NCBI GenBank assembly: GCA_031271905.1
Contig: JAISUT010000013.1
Coordinates: 1 to 34,328, forward strand
DNA length: 34,328 nucleotides
From: Acidobacteriota bacterium
GTDB taxonomy: Bacteria > Acidobacteriota > UBA6911
Direction: 5' to 3'
Positions within the stretch are counted from its first letter, which is position 1; each line of letters starts with the position of its first letter. This document shows positions 8,801 through 15,546 of this stretch, one piece after another. Under the pieces are notes generated by a model. That model was not told the origin of the DNA and did no database searches. It saw only the letters and a program-made list of their open reading frames with translations. A program made the translations under genes and the position numbers.

Positions 8801-8920
8801 GGGAGCCCCTACGAACCTCTCAGACAAGGCGTCGCCGCAGGTCGAAAAGCGGAGCTTGCCGAGGCAAACAGGCATTTCGACCAAGGCGCGACGCCGCGTC
8901 CGGGGTTTTTAGAGGTTCCC
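8801..8920 (+). repeat. dispersed palindromic repeat, copy R1 (120 bp)
   Basis: It starts GGGAGCCCC and ends CCGGGGTTTTTAGAGGTTCCC-like, so the ends are inverted repeats of each other. The internal AGGTCGAAAA and TTTCGACC form a second inverted pair around a variable centre, and CAAGGCG occurs twice as a direct repeat. It lies 16 bp before the rhodanese start codon. Related copies are at 9382-9490, 18675-18795 and 28631-28695. Confidence 0.85.
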
Positions 8921-8936
8921 TTCAAAGAGAGGGAAC

Positions 8937-9380
8937 ATGAAGAGACTATTTTTCATCGCGTTGCTCATGGCGTCGCCTTTGGCGTTGTCGGCGGTCGCCT
9001 TCGCCGGGGAAGACGTCGCGTTTCCAGAGATCCCGCGCATCAGCGTGGAGGAGCTCAAGCAGAAGATCGACGCCGGCGACACCGATTTCGTGGTGCTGGA
9101 CGTGCGCGACGGCTCGAGCTACGCCGCCGGACACATCAAGGGCGCGGTCAACATCTACTACGACGCCACGGGCGACCCGATGAACCGCCAGATGATGCTC
9201 ATAGCGCTGCCGATGGACAAGCTGGTCGTCACCTACTGCGACTGCACCGACGACGCCAGCTCCGGCACCATCGCCGACGAGCTGCTCGTCCTCGGCTACG
9301 AGCCGGACAAGGTGAAGGTCTTGAGCGGCGGCTCCTTGAAATGGGTGGAAGTGAAATACCCCATGGTTCCCTCCGAATAA
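8937..9380 (+). CDS. secreted single-domain rhodanese-like protein
   Basis: 147 residues, with a clear signal peptide (MKRLFFIALLMASPLALSAVAFA) that predicts export to the periplasm. The mature part is one rhodanese domain: ISVEELKQKID, then FVVLDVRDGSSYAAGHIKGAVNI, the conserved 'D.R....Y..GHI.GA.N' block. The active-site loop TYCDCTDDASSG puts the probable catalytic Cys at residue 101, with a second Cys at 103. Rhodaneses transfer sulfane sulfur to thiol acceptors; the in vivo substrate here is unknown. GAGAGGG lies just before the ATG and immediately follows repeat R1. Repeat R2 begins right after the stop codon, so the gene is bracketed by two repeat copies. A second secreted rhodanese is encoded at 33227-34123. 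Confidence 0.9.
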   Translation: MKRLFFIALLMASPLALSAVAFAGEDVAFPEIPRISVEELKQKIDAGDTDFVVLDVRDGSSYAAGHIKGAVNIYYDATGDPMNRQMMLIALPMDKLVVTYCDCTDDASSGTIADELLVLGYEPDKVKVLSGGSLKWVEVKYPMVPSE

Positions 9381-9381
9381 A

Positions 9382-9490
9382 GGGATCCTCTAAAAACCTC
9401 GCGGACGCAGGTCGAAAAGCGGGTTTACCGGGGCAAATGGGCATTCTCGACCAAGGCGCAACGCAGCGTCCGGGTTTTTCAGAGGCTCCC
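9382..9490 (+). repeat. dispersed palindromic repeat, copy R2 (109 bp)
   Basis: It begins GGGATCCTCTAAAAACCTCGC and ends GTTTTTCAGAGGCTCCC. Compared with R3 it lacks about 10-12 bp near the left end, including the first CAAGGCG. It starts 2 bp after the rhodanese stop and ends 2 bp before the Mpg ATG, and so fills the whole intergenic space. Confidence 0.85.
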
Positions 9491-9492
9491 AC

Positions 9493-10134
9493 ATGACGAA
9501 CGGCCGCAGTCCCGACCCCCGGTTGCGTTTCGACCCGGAGGCGCTCCGGTTGGAGGATTTCCCCCGGAGCTTCTTCCGGCGGGACACCGCCGCCGTCGCG
9601 CGCGGCATCTTGGGGAGCTGGATAGCCCGGCGGCACGAAGGCGCCTGGTACGGCGCGCGCATCGTCGAGACGGAGGCGTACCTGGGCGTAGGCGACCCCG
9701 CCGCGCACTCCTGGAGGGGACGGCGAACCCCGAGGGTCGAGCCGATGTACATGGACGGCGGCCACCTCTACGTCTTCCTGGTCTACGGGGTGCACCACTG
9801 CGCCAACGTCGTGACGCGCGCGGCGGGGGTTCCCGAGGCGGTGCTGTTGCGCGGCGCCGAAGGGCCGCCGGGCGCGCCCGCCAAGTTGCTTCGCGGGCCT
9901 GGGAGGCTGTGCGCGGCGCTGGGCGTCACCACCGCGTCGAGCGGGGCGGATCTCCTCTCCGGCGGCTGCATCCGGCTGTTCCGGGCGCGGCGCGGCGGCG
10001 GGCGCGTGGAGGCGGGCGTCTCCCGCCGCATCGGCGTCGATTACGCCGGGGACGCCGCCTCCTGGCCGCTCCGCTTCTTCGACAAAGGCTCCCCCGCCGT
10101 CTCCGGCCCGGCCGGCTTGAACCGGGCGGTCTAG
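9493..10134 (+). CDS. 3-methyladenine DNA glycosylase (AAG/Mpg family)
   Basis: 213 residues, a normal length for bacterial alkyladenine glycosylases, which excise alkylated purines to start base-excision repair. The N-terminal RSFFRRDTAAVARGILGSWI is the family's opening block. GARIVETEAYLGVGDPAAHS contains the catalytic Glu (the 'VETEAY' motif) and the nearby Tyr and His that line the pocket. RRTPRVEPMYMDGGHLYVFLVYGVHHCANVV follows the human AAG pattern closely. A Gly/Pro-rich C-terminal part completes the fold. The only plausible ribosome-binding site is AGAGG, which belongs to the right end of repeat R2, so the repeat abuts the start codon. The gene may be cotranscribed with the rhodanese gene upstream. 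Confidence 0.94.
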   Translation: MTNGRSPDPRLRFDPEALRLEDFPRSFFRRDTAAVARGILGSWIARRHEGAWYGARIVETEAYLGVGDPAAHSWRGRRTPRVEPMYMDGGHLYVFLVYGVHHCANVVTRAAGVPEAVLLRGAEGPPGAPAKLLRGPGRLCAALGVTTASSGADLLSGGCIRLFRARRGGGRVEAGVSRRIGVDYAGDAASWPLRFFDKGSPAVSGPAGLNRAV

Positions 10135-10164
10135 CTGTTGGCGCGCCAAGGAGGGGTGCCGCGC

Positions 10165-10194
10165 CGCGTCCCGGGCTTTTGAACCCGGGGCGCG
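10165..10194 (+). terminator. strong GC hairpin after the Mpg gene (possible terminator)
   Basis: Stem CGCGTCCCGGG / CCCGGGGCGCG (11 bp, one G-U pair) with loop CTTTTGAA, 31 bp after the mpg stop and 15 bp before the next ATG. No U-tract follows, so it could be a non-canonical terminator or a structure in the leader of the VWA gene. Confidence 0.4.
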
Positions 10195-10209
10195 CGTCCG
10201 GCATCTGAG

Positions 10210-11292
10210 ATGTCCGTCATGGGACTTGATCGGTTCGATGGATTGGCCCGGTTCGGCAGGCTCGCCCGCCCCTTGGCGAAAACCGGGGCTTGCGGCGCGC
10301 TCCTGCTCTGCCTCTGCGCCTCGCCCTGCCTCCGCATACCGCCCCGCCTGGCGGCGCAAGCGGCGCAACCCGACGCCGCACCTGCGGAACCGCCCGCCGC
10401 GACCGCCACCATCCGCGTCAAGGTGGACATGGTGTCCCTGCCGGTCGCCGTGACCACGCGCGACGGCGAACATGTCAAGGACTTGGGGCGCGAGGATTTC
10501 GAGCTTCTCGAAAACGGCGTCCCGCAGCAGGTCGCGGGCTTCGACGACGCCGCCCGCCCCGTCTCGGTCGCGCTCATGCTGGACACGAGCGGCAGCACCG
10601 AGCGGCAGTTGTCGCGCATCCGCGCCGACGCCGTCCGCTTCATCCGCCTGCTGGGCGAGGACGACTCCCTCGCCGCGCTCTCCTTCGCCGACGAGGTCGT
10701 GCTCTGGGCGCCGTTCGACATCTACCGCCGGAAGGACGAGGACGCCTTCAAGAGGATCAAGCCGGGAGGCGGGAGCGCGGTCTACGAAGCCGTCTGGCTC
10801 GCGCTCGAGCAGGTGCTCAAGCTCGAATACGGCCGCAAGGCGCTGGTGTTGCTGAGCGACGGCGTGGACACCCGCAGCAGCACCGTCACGCGCCGCGAGA
10901 CGTTGGAGCTGGCGAAAAGGGGGGACGCCACGGTCTACTGCGTCTATTTCGACACCGGCAAGGACGGACGGCGGGGGCGCGGCGGGGGCGCGACGATGCC
11001 AGCCCCCCGCCTGCCCTTCCCCCGCCCCGGCGAGAAGCGCCCGGAATACGCCGCCGGGAGGGAATACCTCATGGACTTGGCGGCGGGCAGCGGCGGCCTT
11101 TTCATCGACGCCTCGAAAAACAAAGACCTCGGCGCCGCCTTCGCCAAAGTCCTCGACGGGCTGCGTTGCCAATACAGCCTCGGCTACTACCCCAAGGAGT
11201 TGCGCCACGACGGGAAGTTCCGCGAAGTCACCGTCAAGGTGAAGCGCCCCGGCCTCGTCGTCCGCGCCAAGCCGGGCTTCTACGACGACTGA
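10210..11292 (+). CDS. secreted VWA-domain protein (VWFA-related acidobacterial domain type)
   Basis: 360 residues with a long N-terminal export signal (hydrophobic ACGALLLCLCASPCLRI at about 29-45). The pre-VWA block TIRVKVDMVSLPVAVTTRDG, then LGREDFELLENGVPQQVAGF, is the signature that precedes VWA domains in Acidobacteriota proteins of the TIGR03436 type. The VWA domain follows with an intact MIDAS metal site, ALMLDTSGSTERQ (D-x-S-x-S), and VLLSDGVDTRS later. The C-terminus (YSLGYYPKELRHDGKFREVTVKVKRPGLVVRAKPGFY) is also typical. A Gly/Arg-rich insert (about residues 254-270) is variable. The role is unknown, probably metal-dependent adhesion or protein contact in the envelope. No good Shine-Dalgarno sequence precedes the ATG, so the exact start is uncertain. 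A paralogue lies at 12675-13661. Confidence 0.88.
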   Translation: MSVMGLDRFDGLARFGRLARPLAKTGACGALLLCLCASPCLRIPPRLAAQAAQPDAAPAEPPAATATIRVKVDMVSLPVAVTTRDGEHVKDLGREDFELLENGVPQQVAGFDDAARPVSVALMLDTSGSTERQLSRIRADAVRFIRLLGEDDSLAALSFADEVVLWAPFDIYRRKDEDAFKRIKPGGGSAVYEAVWLALEQVLKLEYGRKALVLLSDGVDTRSSTVTRRETLELAKRGDATVYCVYFDTGKDGRRGRGGGATMPAPRLPFPRPGEKRPEYAAGREYLMDLAAGSGGLFIDASKNKDLGAAFAKVLDGLRCQYSLGYYPKELRHDGKFREVTVKVKRPGLVVRAKPGFYDD

Positions 11293-11437
11293 CCCGGCGG
11301 ACGCCGCGAAGCGACCGGGGAATATTTCCCCGCCCGTCCCTTTCAGGACAGGGAAAATTTCCCCGCCCTGCCGATCCGCACCGACGCACAATCCGTGCAA
11401 CAAATTGAAAACAATGCCCTTACTATAAATTCAATGA

Positions 11438-11452
11438 TGGCACGGCAATTGC
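11438..11452 (+). promoter_or_regulatory. sigma-54 (RpoN) -24/-12 promoter upstream of the OmpA-type gene
   Basis: TGGCACG-GCAA-TTGC matches the sigma-54 consensus TGGCACG-N4-TTGC exactly, with GG and GC separated by the required 10 bases. It lies in an unusually AT-rich intergenic patch and would give a leader of about 98 nt. No enhancer-binding activator is encoded in the window. Confidence 0.75.
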
Positions 11453-11561
11453 GTATACAAGGAATTTGGATAGCGGCGACACCCGGCGCGGAGAAGCCCC
11501 GGTGCCCCGCGCATCCGCAAACTGGCTGAAACGCAGCGACTCGGAAACCGAAGGGGGAATT

Positions 11562-12626
11562 ATGAGAAAGACTTACCGCAACTCATCTCTGGCGCTCGTC
11601 GCGCTCATGTTGGCGCTCGCCTCGCAGGCGTTCGCGCAGGTCGGCGTATTGCAGGTGCCCGCCGGGCAGAAGATGAACCTCGAAGGGGTCGTCATAGACA
11701 AGGTCGGGGAGACCATGACGGTGCGCACGCCCGGCAACGCCACCTACCAGGTGTTCGTCAACGAAGGCACGACGATAAAAGAAAAGAAAAGCAATCCCTT
11801 CCGAGGTGCGAAGCAGTACACCCAGGCAGACCTGGTCCCCGGGTTGCAGGTGGAGGTGAAGGGGCTGGGGATGAATTCCGGGCTGCTCGCCGCCAGGGAG
11901 ATACACTTCAGGGACGACGACCACATCATCGCGCAGGCGATGGACACCCGCGTGGTCCCGGTCGAGAAGAACCTGCAAGACACCCAGGTCCGGCTGGGCG
12001 AGACGGAGCGGAACGCGGAACGCCTCTCCGGCCAGATCCAAGAGCTCACAGCCATAACCAACATCGTCAGGGACGACGCCAAGGCGGCGCAGGAGACGGC
12101 GGACTCGGCGGTCGCCATGGCGACGACCGCGCAAGGGACCGCCGACACAGCCAGACGCGGCGTGCGGGCGGCCAACGAGCGCATCACAATGCTGGACGAG
12201 TTTGACGTCAAGACCGCCACGACCATCTACTTCAAGTCGGGCAGCTCCGCGCTGGCGCGGGAATATCAGGACAGCCTCGGCTCGTTCGCAGACCAGATCC
12301 AGTCCGAGCGCGGCTACCTCATCGAGGTGGCGGGCTTCGCCTCCGCCGACGGCGACGCCGCATCCAACCGCCGGTTGAGCCAGCGGAGGGCGGAGGCGGT
12401 CATCCAGTACCTGGCGGAGAACTTCATGATCCCGATGCGGCGCTTCGTCACCCCGATGGGATACGGCGCCAGCCAGCCGGTCGGCGACAACCGCACCCGC
12501 GCGGGCCGCGAGGAGAACCGGCGCGTCGAAGTCCGCCTGCTGGTCAGCAAGGGCTTGACCAGCGCGCCGGACGAGGTCGCCTATGACGAGTATGGCGGCG
12601 GGACGCAGACCAGCCAAGCGTGGTAG
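11562..12626 (+). CDS. OmpA-family outer-membrane/peptidoglycan-binding protein with N-terminal OB-like domain
   Basis: 354 residues from ATG 11562, preceded by AAGGGGG; in-frame starts further upstream lack such a site. The signal peptide is MRKTYRNSSLALVALMLALASQAFA. Residues of about 30-125 form a beta-rich domain beginning MNLEGVVIDKVGETMTVRT, resembling DUF5666/OB-like modules. A helical, Gln/Ala/Thr-rich segment of about 140-220 (coiled-coil-like, QAMDTRVVPVEKNLQDTQ onward) follows, as a stalk. The C-terminal OmpA domain has TTIYFKSGSSALA, then IEVAGFASADGDAASNRRLSQRRAEAV and the NRRVEVRL ending. OmpA-C domains bind peptidoglycan diaminopimelate through conserved Asp/Arg residues (known), so this probably links outer membrane or periplasmic material to the wall. 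A sigma-54-like promoter precedes it. The downstream VWA gene begins 48 bp after its stop. Confidence 0.9.
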   Translation: MRKTYRNSSLALVALMLALASQAFAQVGVLQVPAGQKMNLEGVVIDKVGETMTVRTPGNATYQVFVNEGTTIKEKKSNPFRGAKQYTQADLVPGLQVEVKGLGMNSGLLAAREIHFRDDDHIIAQAMDTRVVPVEKNLQDTQVRLGETERNAERLSGQIQELTAITNIVRDDAKAAQETADSAVAMATTAQGTADTARRGVRAANERITMLDEFDVKTATTIYFKSGSSALAREYQDSLGSFADQIQSERGYLIEVAGFASADGDAASNRRLSQRRAEAVIQYLAENFMIPMRRFVTPMGYGASQPVGDNRTRAGREENRRVEVRLLVSKGLTSAPDEVAYDEYGGGTQTSQAW

Positions 12627-12674
12627 TTCTTTAATATCTACACAGCCTGCGGGTTCACGCCGATGAGGGACAGC

Positions 12675-13661
12675 ATGAGAGTCGCATGGATTCGCAGGCT
12701 GGCTGTGTTCTTCTGGTTGACGGCAGGATGCCTGTCCGCGCCTTTCACGCCGACGGCGGCGGCGCAGACGTTCCAAATCGCGGCGGACGTAGACAACCCC
12801 GAGCCGCTTTTCAGCCGCAACGTCATCCGCGTCAACACCAACCTCATCTCGGTGCCGGTCGCGGTCACGAACGCCGTCGGGCAAGGGGTTTTAGACCTCG
12901 GCATCGAGGACTTCCGCCTCACCGAGGACGGACGCGACGCGGAGATCTCCCGGCTCGCCGACTCCAGCCGCTCAAACCTGAACATGGCGCTGCTCTTCGA
13001 CCTTTCCGGCAGCGTCACCCCCAACTTCGAGTTCGAGCGGCAGGCGGCGATCGAGTTCCTGAAAACGATCTGGAAGCCGGGGGACTCGGTTTGCATCATC
13101 CCCTTCGACGCCGCCCCGGACGTCCGGCTCAAACATGGCGACAACCTCCAAGAGGCGATGTACGAGCTGCGCCAGTTGCATCCGACGCAGAAGACCACCG
13201 CGTTTTTCGACGCCGTCGCGCTCGCGTCGCAACTCCTGCAACAGTCGGCGACCGAGGAGACCCGGCAGGCGATAGTCGTCATCTCCGACGGCGCGGACAA
13301 CAACAGCAAGGCGGACATGGCCGCCGCCCTCGCGGAGATGCAGCGCCGCGACACGGTGTTCTACGCCATCAACCCGAGCGGCGCCTCGGTCCGCCTCAAC
13401 CGCCTCAACGTCCAAGGGCAGGAGAACCTGACGGCGCTGGCGGACGCCACCGGCGGGTCGGTGTTCGTCTCCGACCAGGCGGGCGACCTCGCGGGCATCT
13501 TCGGCAAGATCGCCCAAGAGCTGCGGGCGCAATACCTGCTGCACTACTACTCGCTCAGCTCCCGCATGGACGGGCGCTACCACCCGATCACGGTCTCCCT
13601 GCCGGAAAAGCCCGGCTTGCGCGTGCGGGCGCGCCCAGGGTTCCTCGCCTCCCCGAAATGA
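12675..13661 (+). CDS. second secreted VWA-domain protein (VWFA-related acidobacterial domain type)
   Basis: 328 residues from ATG 12675, chosen over ATG 12663 because GAGGGA lies at the correct distance before it. Signal peptide: MRVAWIRRLAVFFWLTAGCLS and onward to AAAQ. The pre-VWA block VIRVNTNLISVPVAVTNAVG and LGIEDFRLTEDGRDAEISRL matches the paralogue at 10210-11292. The MIDAS motif is ALLFDLSGSVTPN, with VVISDGADNNSKADM supplying the later metal-site residues. The C-terminal QYLLHYYSLSSRMDGRYHPITVSLPEKPGLRVRARPGFL closely parallels the paralogue's ending. The two VWA genes flank the OmpA-type gene, and this one is probably cotranscribed with it. Function is unknown; secretion and an intact metal site suggest an envelope binding role. 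Confidence 0.88.
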   Translation: MRVAWIRRLAVFFWLTAGCLSAPFTPTAAAQTFQIAADVDNPEPLFSRNVIRVNTNLISVPVAVTNAVGQGVLDLGIEDFRLTEDGRDAEISRLADSSRSNLNMALLFDLSGSVTPNFEFERQAAIEFLKTIWKPGDSVCIIPFDAAPDVRLKHGDNLQEAMYELRQLHPTQKTTAFFDAVALASQLLQQSATEETRQAIVVISDGADNNSKADMAAALAEMQRRDTVFYAINPSGASVRLNRLNVQGQENLTALADATGGSVFVSDQAGDLAGIFGKIAQELRAQYLLHYYSLSSRMDGRYHPITVSLPEKPGLRVRARPGFLASPK

Positions 13662-13713
13662 CGCCGAACCCCCGCGTCGGGGCCGCCGCATCCGGGCTTT
13701 CACGCCGGAAACG

Positions 13714-13722
13714 TGCTACCAT
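13714..13722 (+). promoter_or_regulatory. extended -10 promoter, TGCTACCAT, possibly leaderless
   Basis: TG-n-TACCAT ends about 10 bp before the ATG at 13732, so transcription would start at or within a few bases of the start codon. No Shine-Dalgarno sequence is present there, which fits a leaderless message. Confidence 0.4.
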
Positions 13723-13731
13723 GTCGCGGTG

Positions 13732-14502
13732 ATGGATAAAAGGCGGTTCAAGACGGCGTTCATCTTGGGGGCGGGGTTGGGGACGCGCCTGCGCCCGCTG
13801 ACCGAGGACTGCCCCAAGCCGTTGCTGGAGGCGGGCGGTCGCCCCGTCGTCACCTACGCGATGGATCGGCTCATCGAGGCGGGGGTCGAGCGCTTCATCG
13901 TCAACACGCACCACCGCCCCGAGGTCTACGGGGAGAAGTTCCCCGACCGCCGCTGGCGCGGGCGCGAAATCGTCTTCCGCCACGAGCCGGAGCTGCTGGA
14001 CACCGCCGGCGGCTTGAAGAACGTCGAGGATCTGCTCGACGGGGACGAGGCCGTCATCTGCCACAACGGCGACGTCTACGCCGACTTCCCGCTCGCGGGG
14101 CTGGTCGCCTCCCACGAACGGCACCGCCCCGAGGCGACGCTGGCGTTGCGCAGCCGCGGCCCGCTCCTGAACGTCAGCGTGACCGGGGGTGACGACGGCG
14201 ACGGGGGCTGCGAGGTCTGCGACCTGCGCGGCGCCCTCGGCACCCCCGGCGCGCGCGACTGCCTCTTCACCGGCATCTACGCCATGGAGACATCCCTGCT
14301 CCGGCGCATCGAGGCGGGCAAGCCGGAGTCGATCGTCACCATCTTCCTGCAAAGCATCGCCGGACGGCGGGGTTCGATCAGGGGGAAGGTCGTCGATGAC
14401 GGCGTGTGGCTCGACATCGGCACCATCGACGCCTACGAGGGGCTGGCCAGATCCCTGCGGGCGCAAGCGCGGCGGAGGACGCCGACCCGGGAGGCCGAGT
14501 GA
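13732..14502 (+). CDS. murU: sugar-phosphate nucleotidyltransferase, candidate MurU (MurNAc-1-P uridylyltransferase)
   Basis: 256 residues with the NTP-transferase N-terminal signature AFILGAGLGTRLRPLTEDCPKPLL (nucleotide-binding GxGxRxxPLT...PKP). EIVFRHEPELLDTAGGLKN and VICHNGDVYADF (metal-binding Asp) follow, with DDGVWLDIGTIDAY near the end. The length and the coupling to a downstream kinase match the AmgK-MurU pair that recycles peptidoglycan MurNAc to UDP-MurNAc in Pseudomonas. Other sugar-1-phosphate nucleotidyltransferases (e.g. mannose-1-P guanylyltransferase) look similar, so the substrate is inferred from context. The stop codon overlaps the kinase start (GTGA). ATG 13732 is preferred over GTG 13729. 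It cytosolically activates the kinase product. Confidence 0.8.
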   Translation: MDKRRFKTAFILGAGLGTRLRPLTEDCPKPLLEAGGRPVVTYAMDRLIEAGVERFIVNTHHRPEVYGEKFPDRRWRGREIVFRHEPELLDTAGGLKNVEDLLDGDEAVICHNGDVYADFPLAGLVASHERHRPEATLALRSRGPLLNVSVTGGDDGDGGCEVCDLRGALGTPGARDCLFTGIYAMETSLLRRIEAGKPESIVTIFLQSIAGRRGSIRGKVVDDGVWLDIGTIDAYEGLARSLRAQARRRTPTREAE

Positions 14503-15506
14503 AATCGCCGGAAGAGTTGGCGGCGTTCGTGCGGGAGGCGCTGGGGCTCGCCCCCGGGGACGCCTTGGAGCTGCGCCCCTTGGCGGGGCGCGGCTCGGAT
14601 CGGGCGTATTACCGCGCACGGTACGACGTGGGTTCGCATGGCGGCTCGGCCATACTCACGCACTACGGCGCGGCGCGGGTTGAAAACTCCTATTACGCCG
14701 GGATCGCGGCGTTCCTCGCAGGCGTCGGCGTCCCCGTCCCCTCGGTCATCCGCCACCGGGACGAGGGGGGCGAAGGGATGGTCTTGCAGGAGGACTTGGG
14801 GGAGACCGACCTGTGGGCGTTGCGCGACGCGCCCTGGGAGGTGCGCGGGGCGCTGTACCGCAAGACGCTGGAGGCGGTCCACCGGCTGCACTCGCACCCC
14901 GAGCGGGATTTCCCCAAAGGGCGGGTGCGGCTGATGGAGGAGTTCAGCCCCGCCTACTACCGCTGGGAGCGGGACTACTTCAAAACCAATTTCCTAGGGG
15001 TCTTGCGCGGCGTCGGGCTGGAGGATGGCGAAGGCCGCGAGCTGGAGAGCGAACTCGATGCGCTCGCCGGCAGGCTGCTCGCGGGGCGGCGCCGCCTCGT
15101 CCACCGCGACCTGCAATCGCAAAACGTCATGCTGCGCCAAGGGGCCGGGGGCGTCGAGCCCGTGCTGATCGACTTCCAAGGGATGCGCTTCGGCAACCGC
15201 TTCTACGACCTGGCCTCGCTCCTGTGCGACCCCTACGTCGCATTCTCCGACGGGCAGCGGCTGGAGCTGCTGGAGCACGCCTACGCCTTGGACGGCGAGG
15301 GCATGGACTGGGGGCGCTTCCAGACCTCCTTCTGGGAGGCGGCGGCGCAGCGGCTGATGCAGGCGCTGGGCGCCTACGGGATGCTGGGGGTCGTCAAAGG
15401 CCTGACCGGATACTTGCGACACGTCGCGCCGGCGCTCGGCAACCTGCGGCTGGCGACGCGCAACGCGGGTTCGCTGCCGAGGCTGCAAGCGGTCGCCGAG
15501 CGCTGA
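14499..15506 (+). CDS. amgK: APH-family sugar kinase, candidate AmgK (anomeric MurNAc/GlcNAc kinase)
   Basis: 335 residues starting at GTG 14499, overlapping the previous stop codon by 4 bp, so it is translationally coupled. The aminoglycoside-phosphotransferase fold is clear. An N-terminal lobe has LRPLAGRGSDRAYYRARY, followed by MVLQEDLGETDLW as hinge region. The catalytic loop is RRLVHRDLQSQNVMLRQ (H-R-D-x-x-x-x-N), then VLIDFQGMRFGNRFYDLASLL supplies the Mg-binding Asp. AmgK proteins phosphorylate the anomeric position of MurNAc and GlcNAc (known), feeding MurU. The substrate here is inferred from the pairing with a nucleotidyltransferase. The gene is convergent with the TonB-C gene, with a 40-bp gap. 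Confidence 0.8.
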   Translation: MKSPEELAAFVREALGLAPGDALELRPLAGRGSDRAYYRARYDVGSHGGSAILTHYGAARVENSYYAGIAAFLAGVGVPVPSVIRHRDEGGEGMVLQEDLGETDLWALRDAPWEVRGALYRKTLEAVHRLHSHPERDFPKGRVRLMEEFSPAYYRWERDYFKTNFLGVLRGVGLEDGEGRELESELDALAGRLLAGRRRLVHRDLQSQNVMLRQGAGGVEPVLIDFQGMRFGNRFYDLASLLCDPYVAFSDGQRLELLEHAYALDGEGMDWGRFQTSFWEAAAQRLMQALGAYGMLGVVKGLTGYLRHVAPALGNLRLATRNAGSLPRLQAVAER

Positions 15507-15546
15507 CCCGCCCGCCGACGGCGCGGCGCCCGCGTCAAACGGCGGC

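Larger units (their letters stand above)
8386..8936. other. 551-bp divergent intergenic region with promoters and repeats, no gene
   Basis: No reading frame here looks protein-like. From left to right it holds the AddA minus-strand -10 candidate (8436-8441), a segment shared with 375-417 ending in TAGAAT (8442-8483), and a GC-rich element shared with the marC 3' region (8512-8542). Next come two small hairpins: AACCG-CTTCA-CGGTT at 8560-8574 and GCGGGGC-TTT-GCCCCGC at 8578-8594. They are followed by a good -35/-10 pair (8661-8688) and palindromic repeat copy 1 (8801-8920). The motif GATACGCAACCG near 8553 recurs near 24130. Confidence 0.7.

Noticed and set aside
8501-9496. A plus-strand frame crossing repeats R1 and R2 and overlapping the rhodanese gene
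   Set aside because: It translates the repeat elements and an off-frame of the rhodanese; no protein-like features or start signal.
12639-12711. Imperfect long-range inverted repeat (CACAGCCTGCG and CGCAGGCTGGCTGTG) spanning the second VWA start
   Set aside because: Pairing needs a 4-base bulge and a loop of about 45 nt, and the right arm is inside coding sequence; chance is likely.
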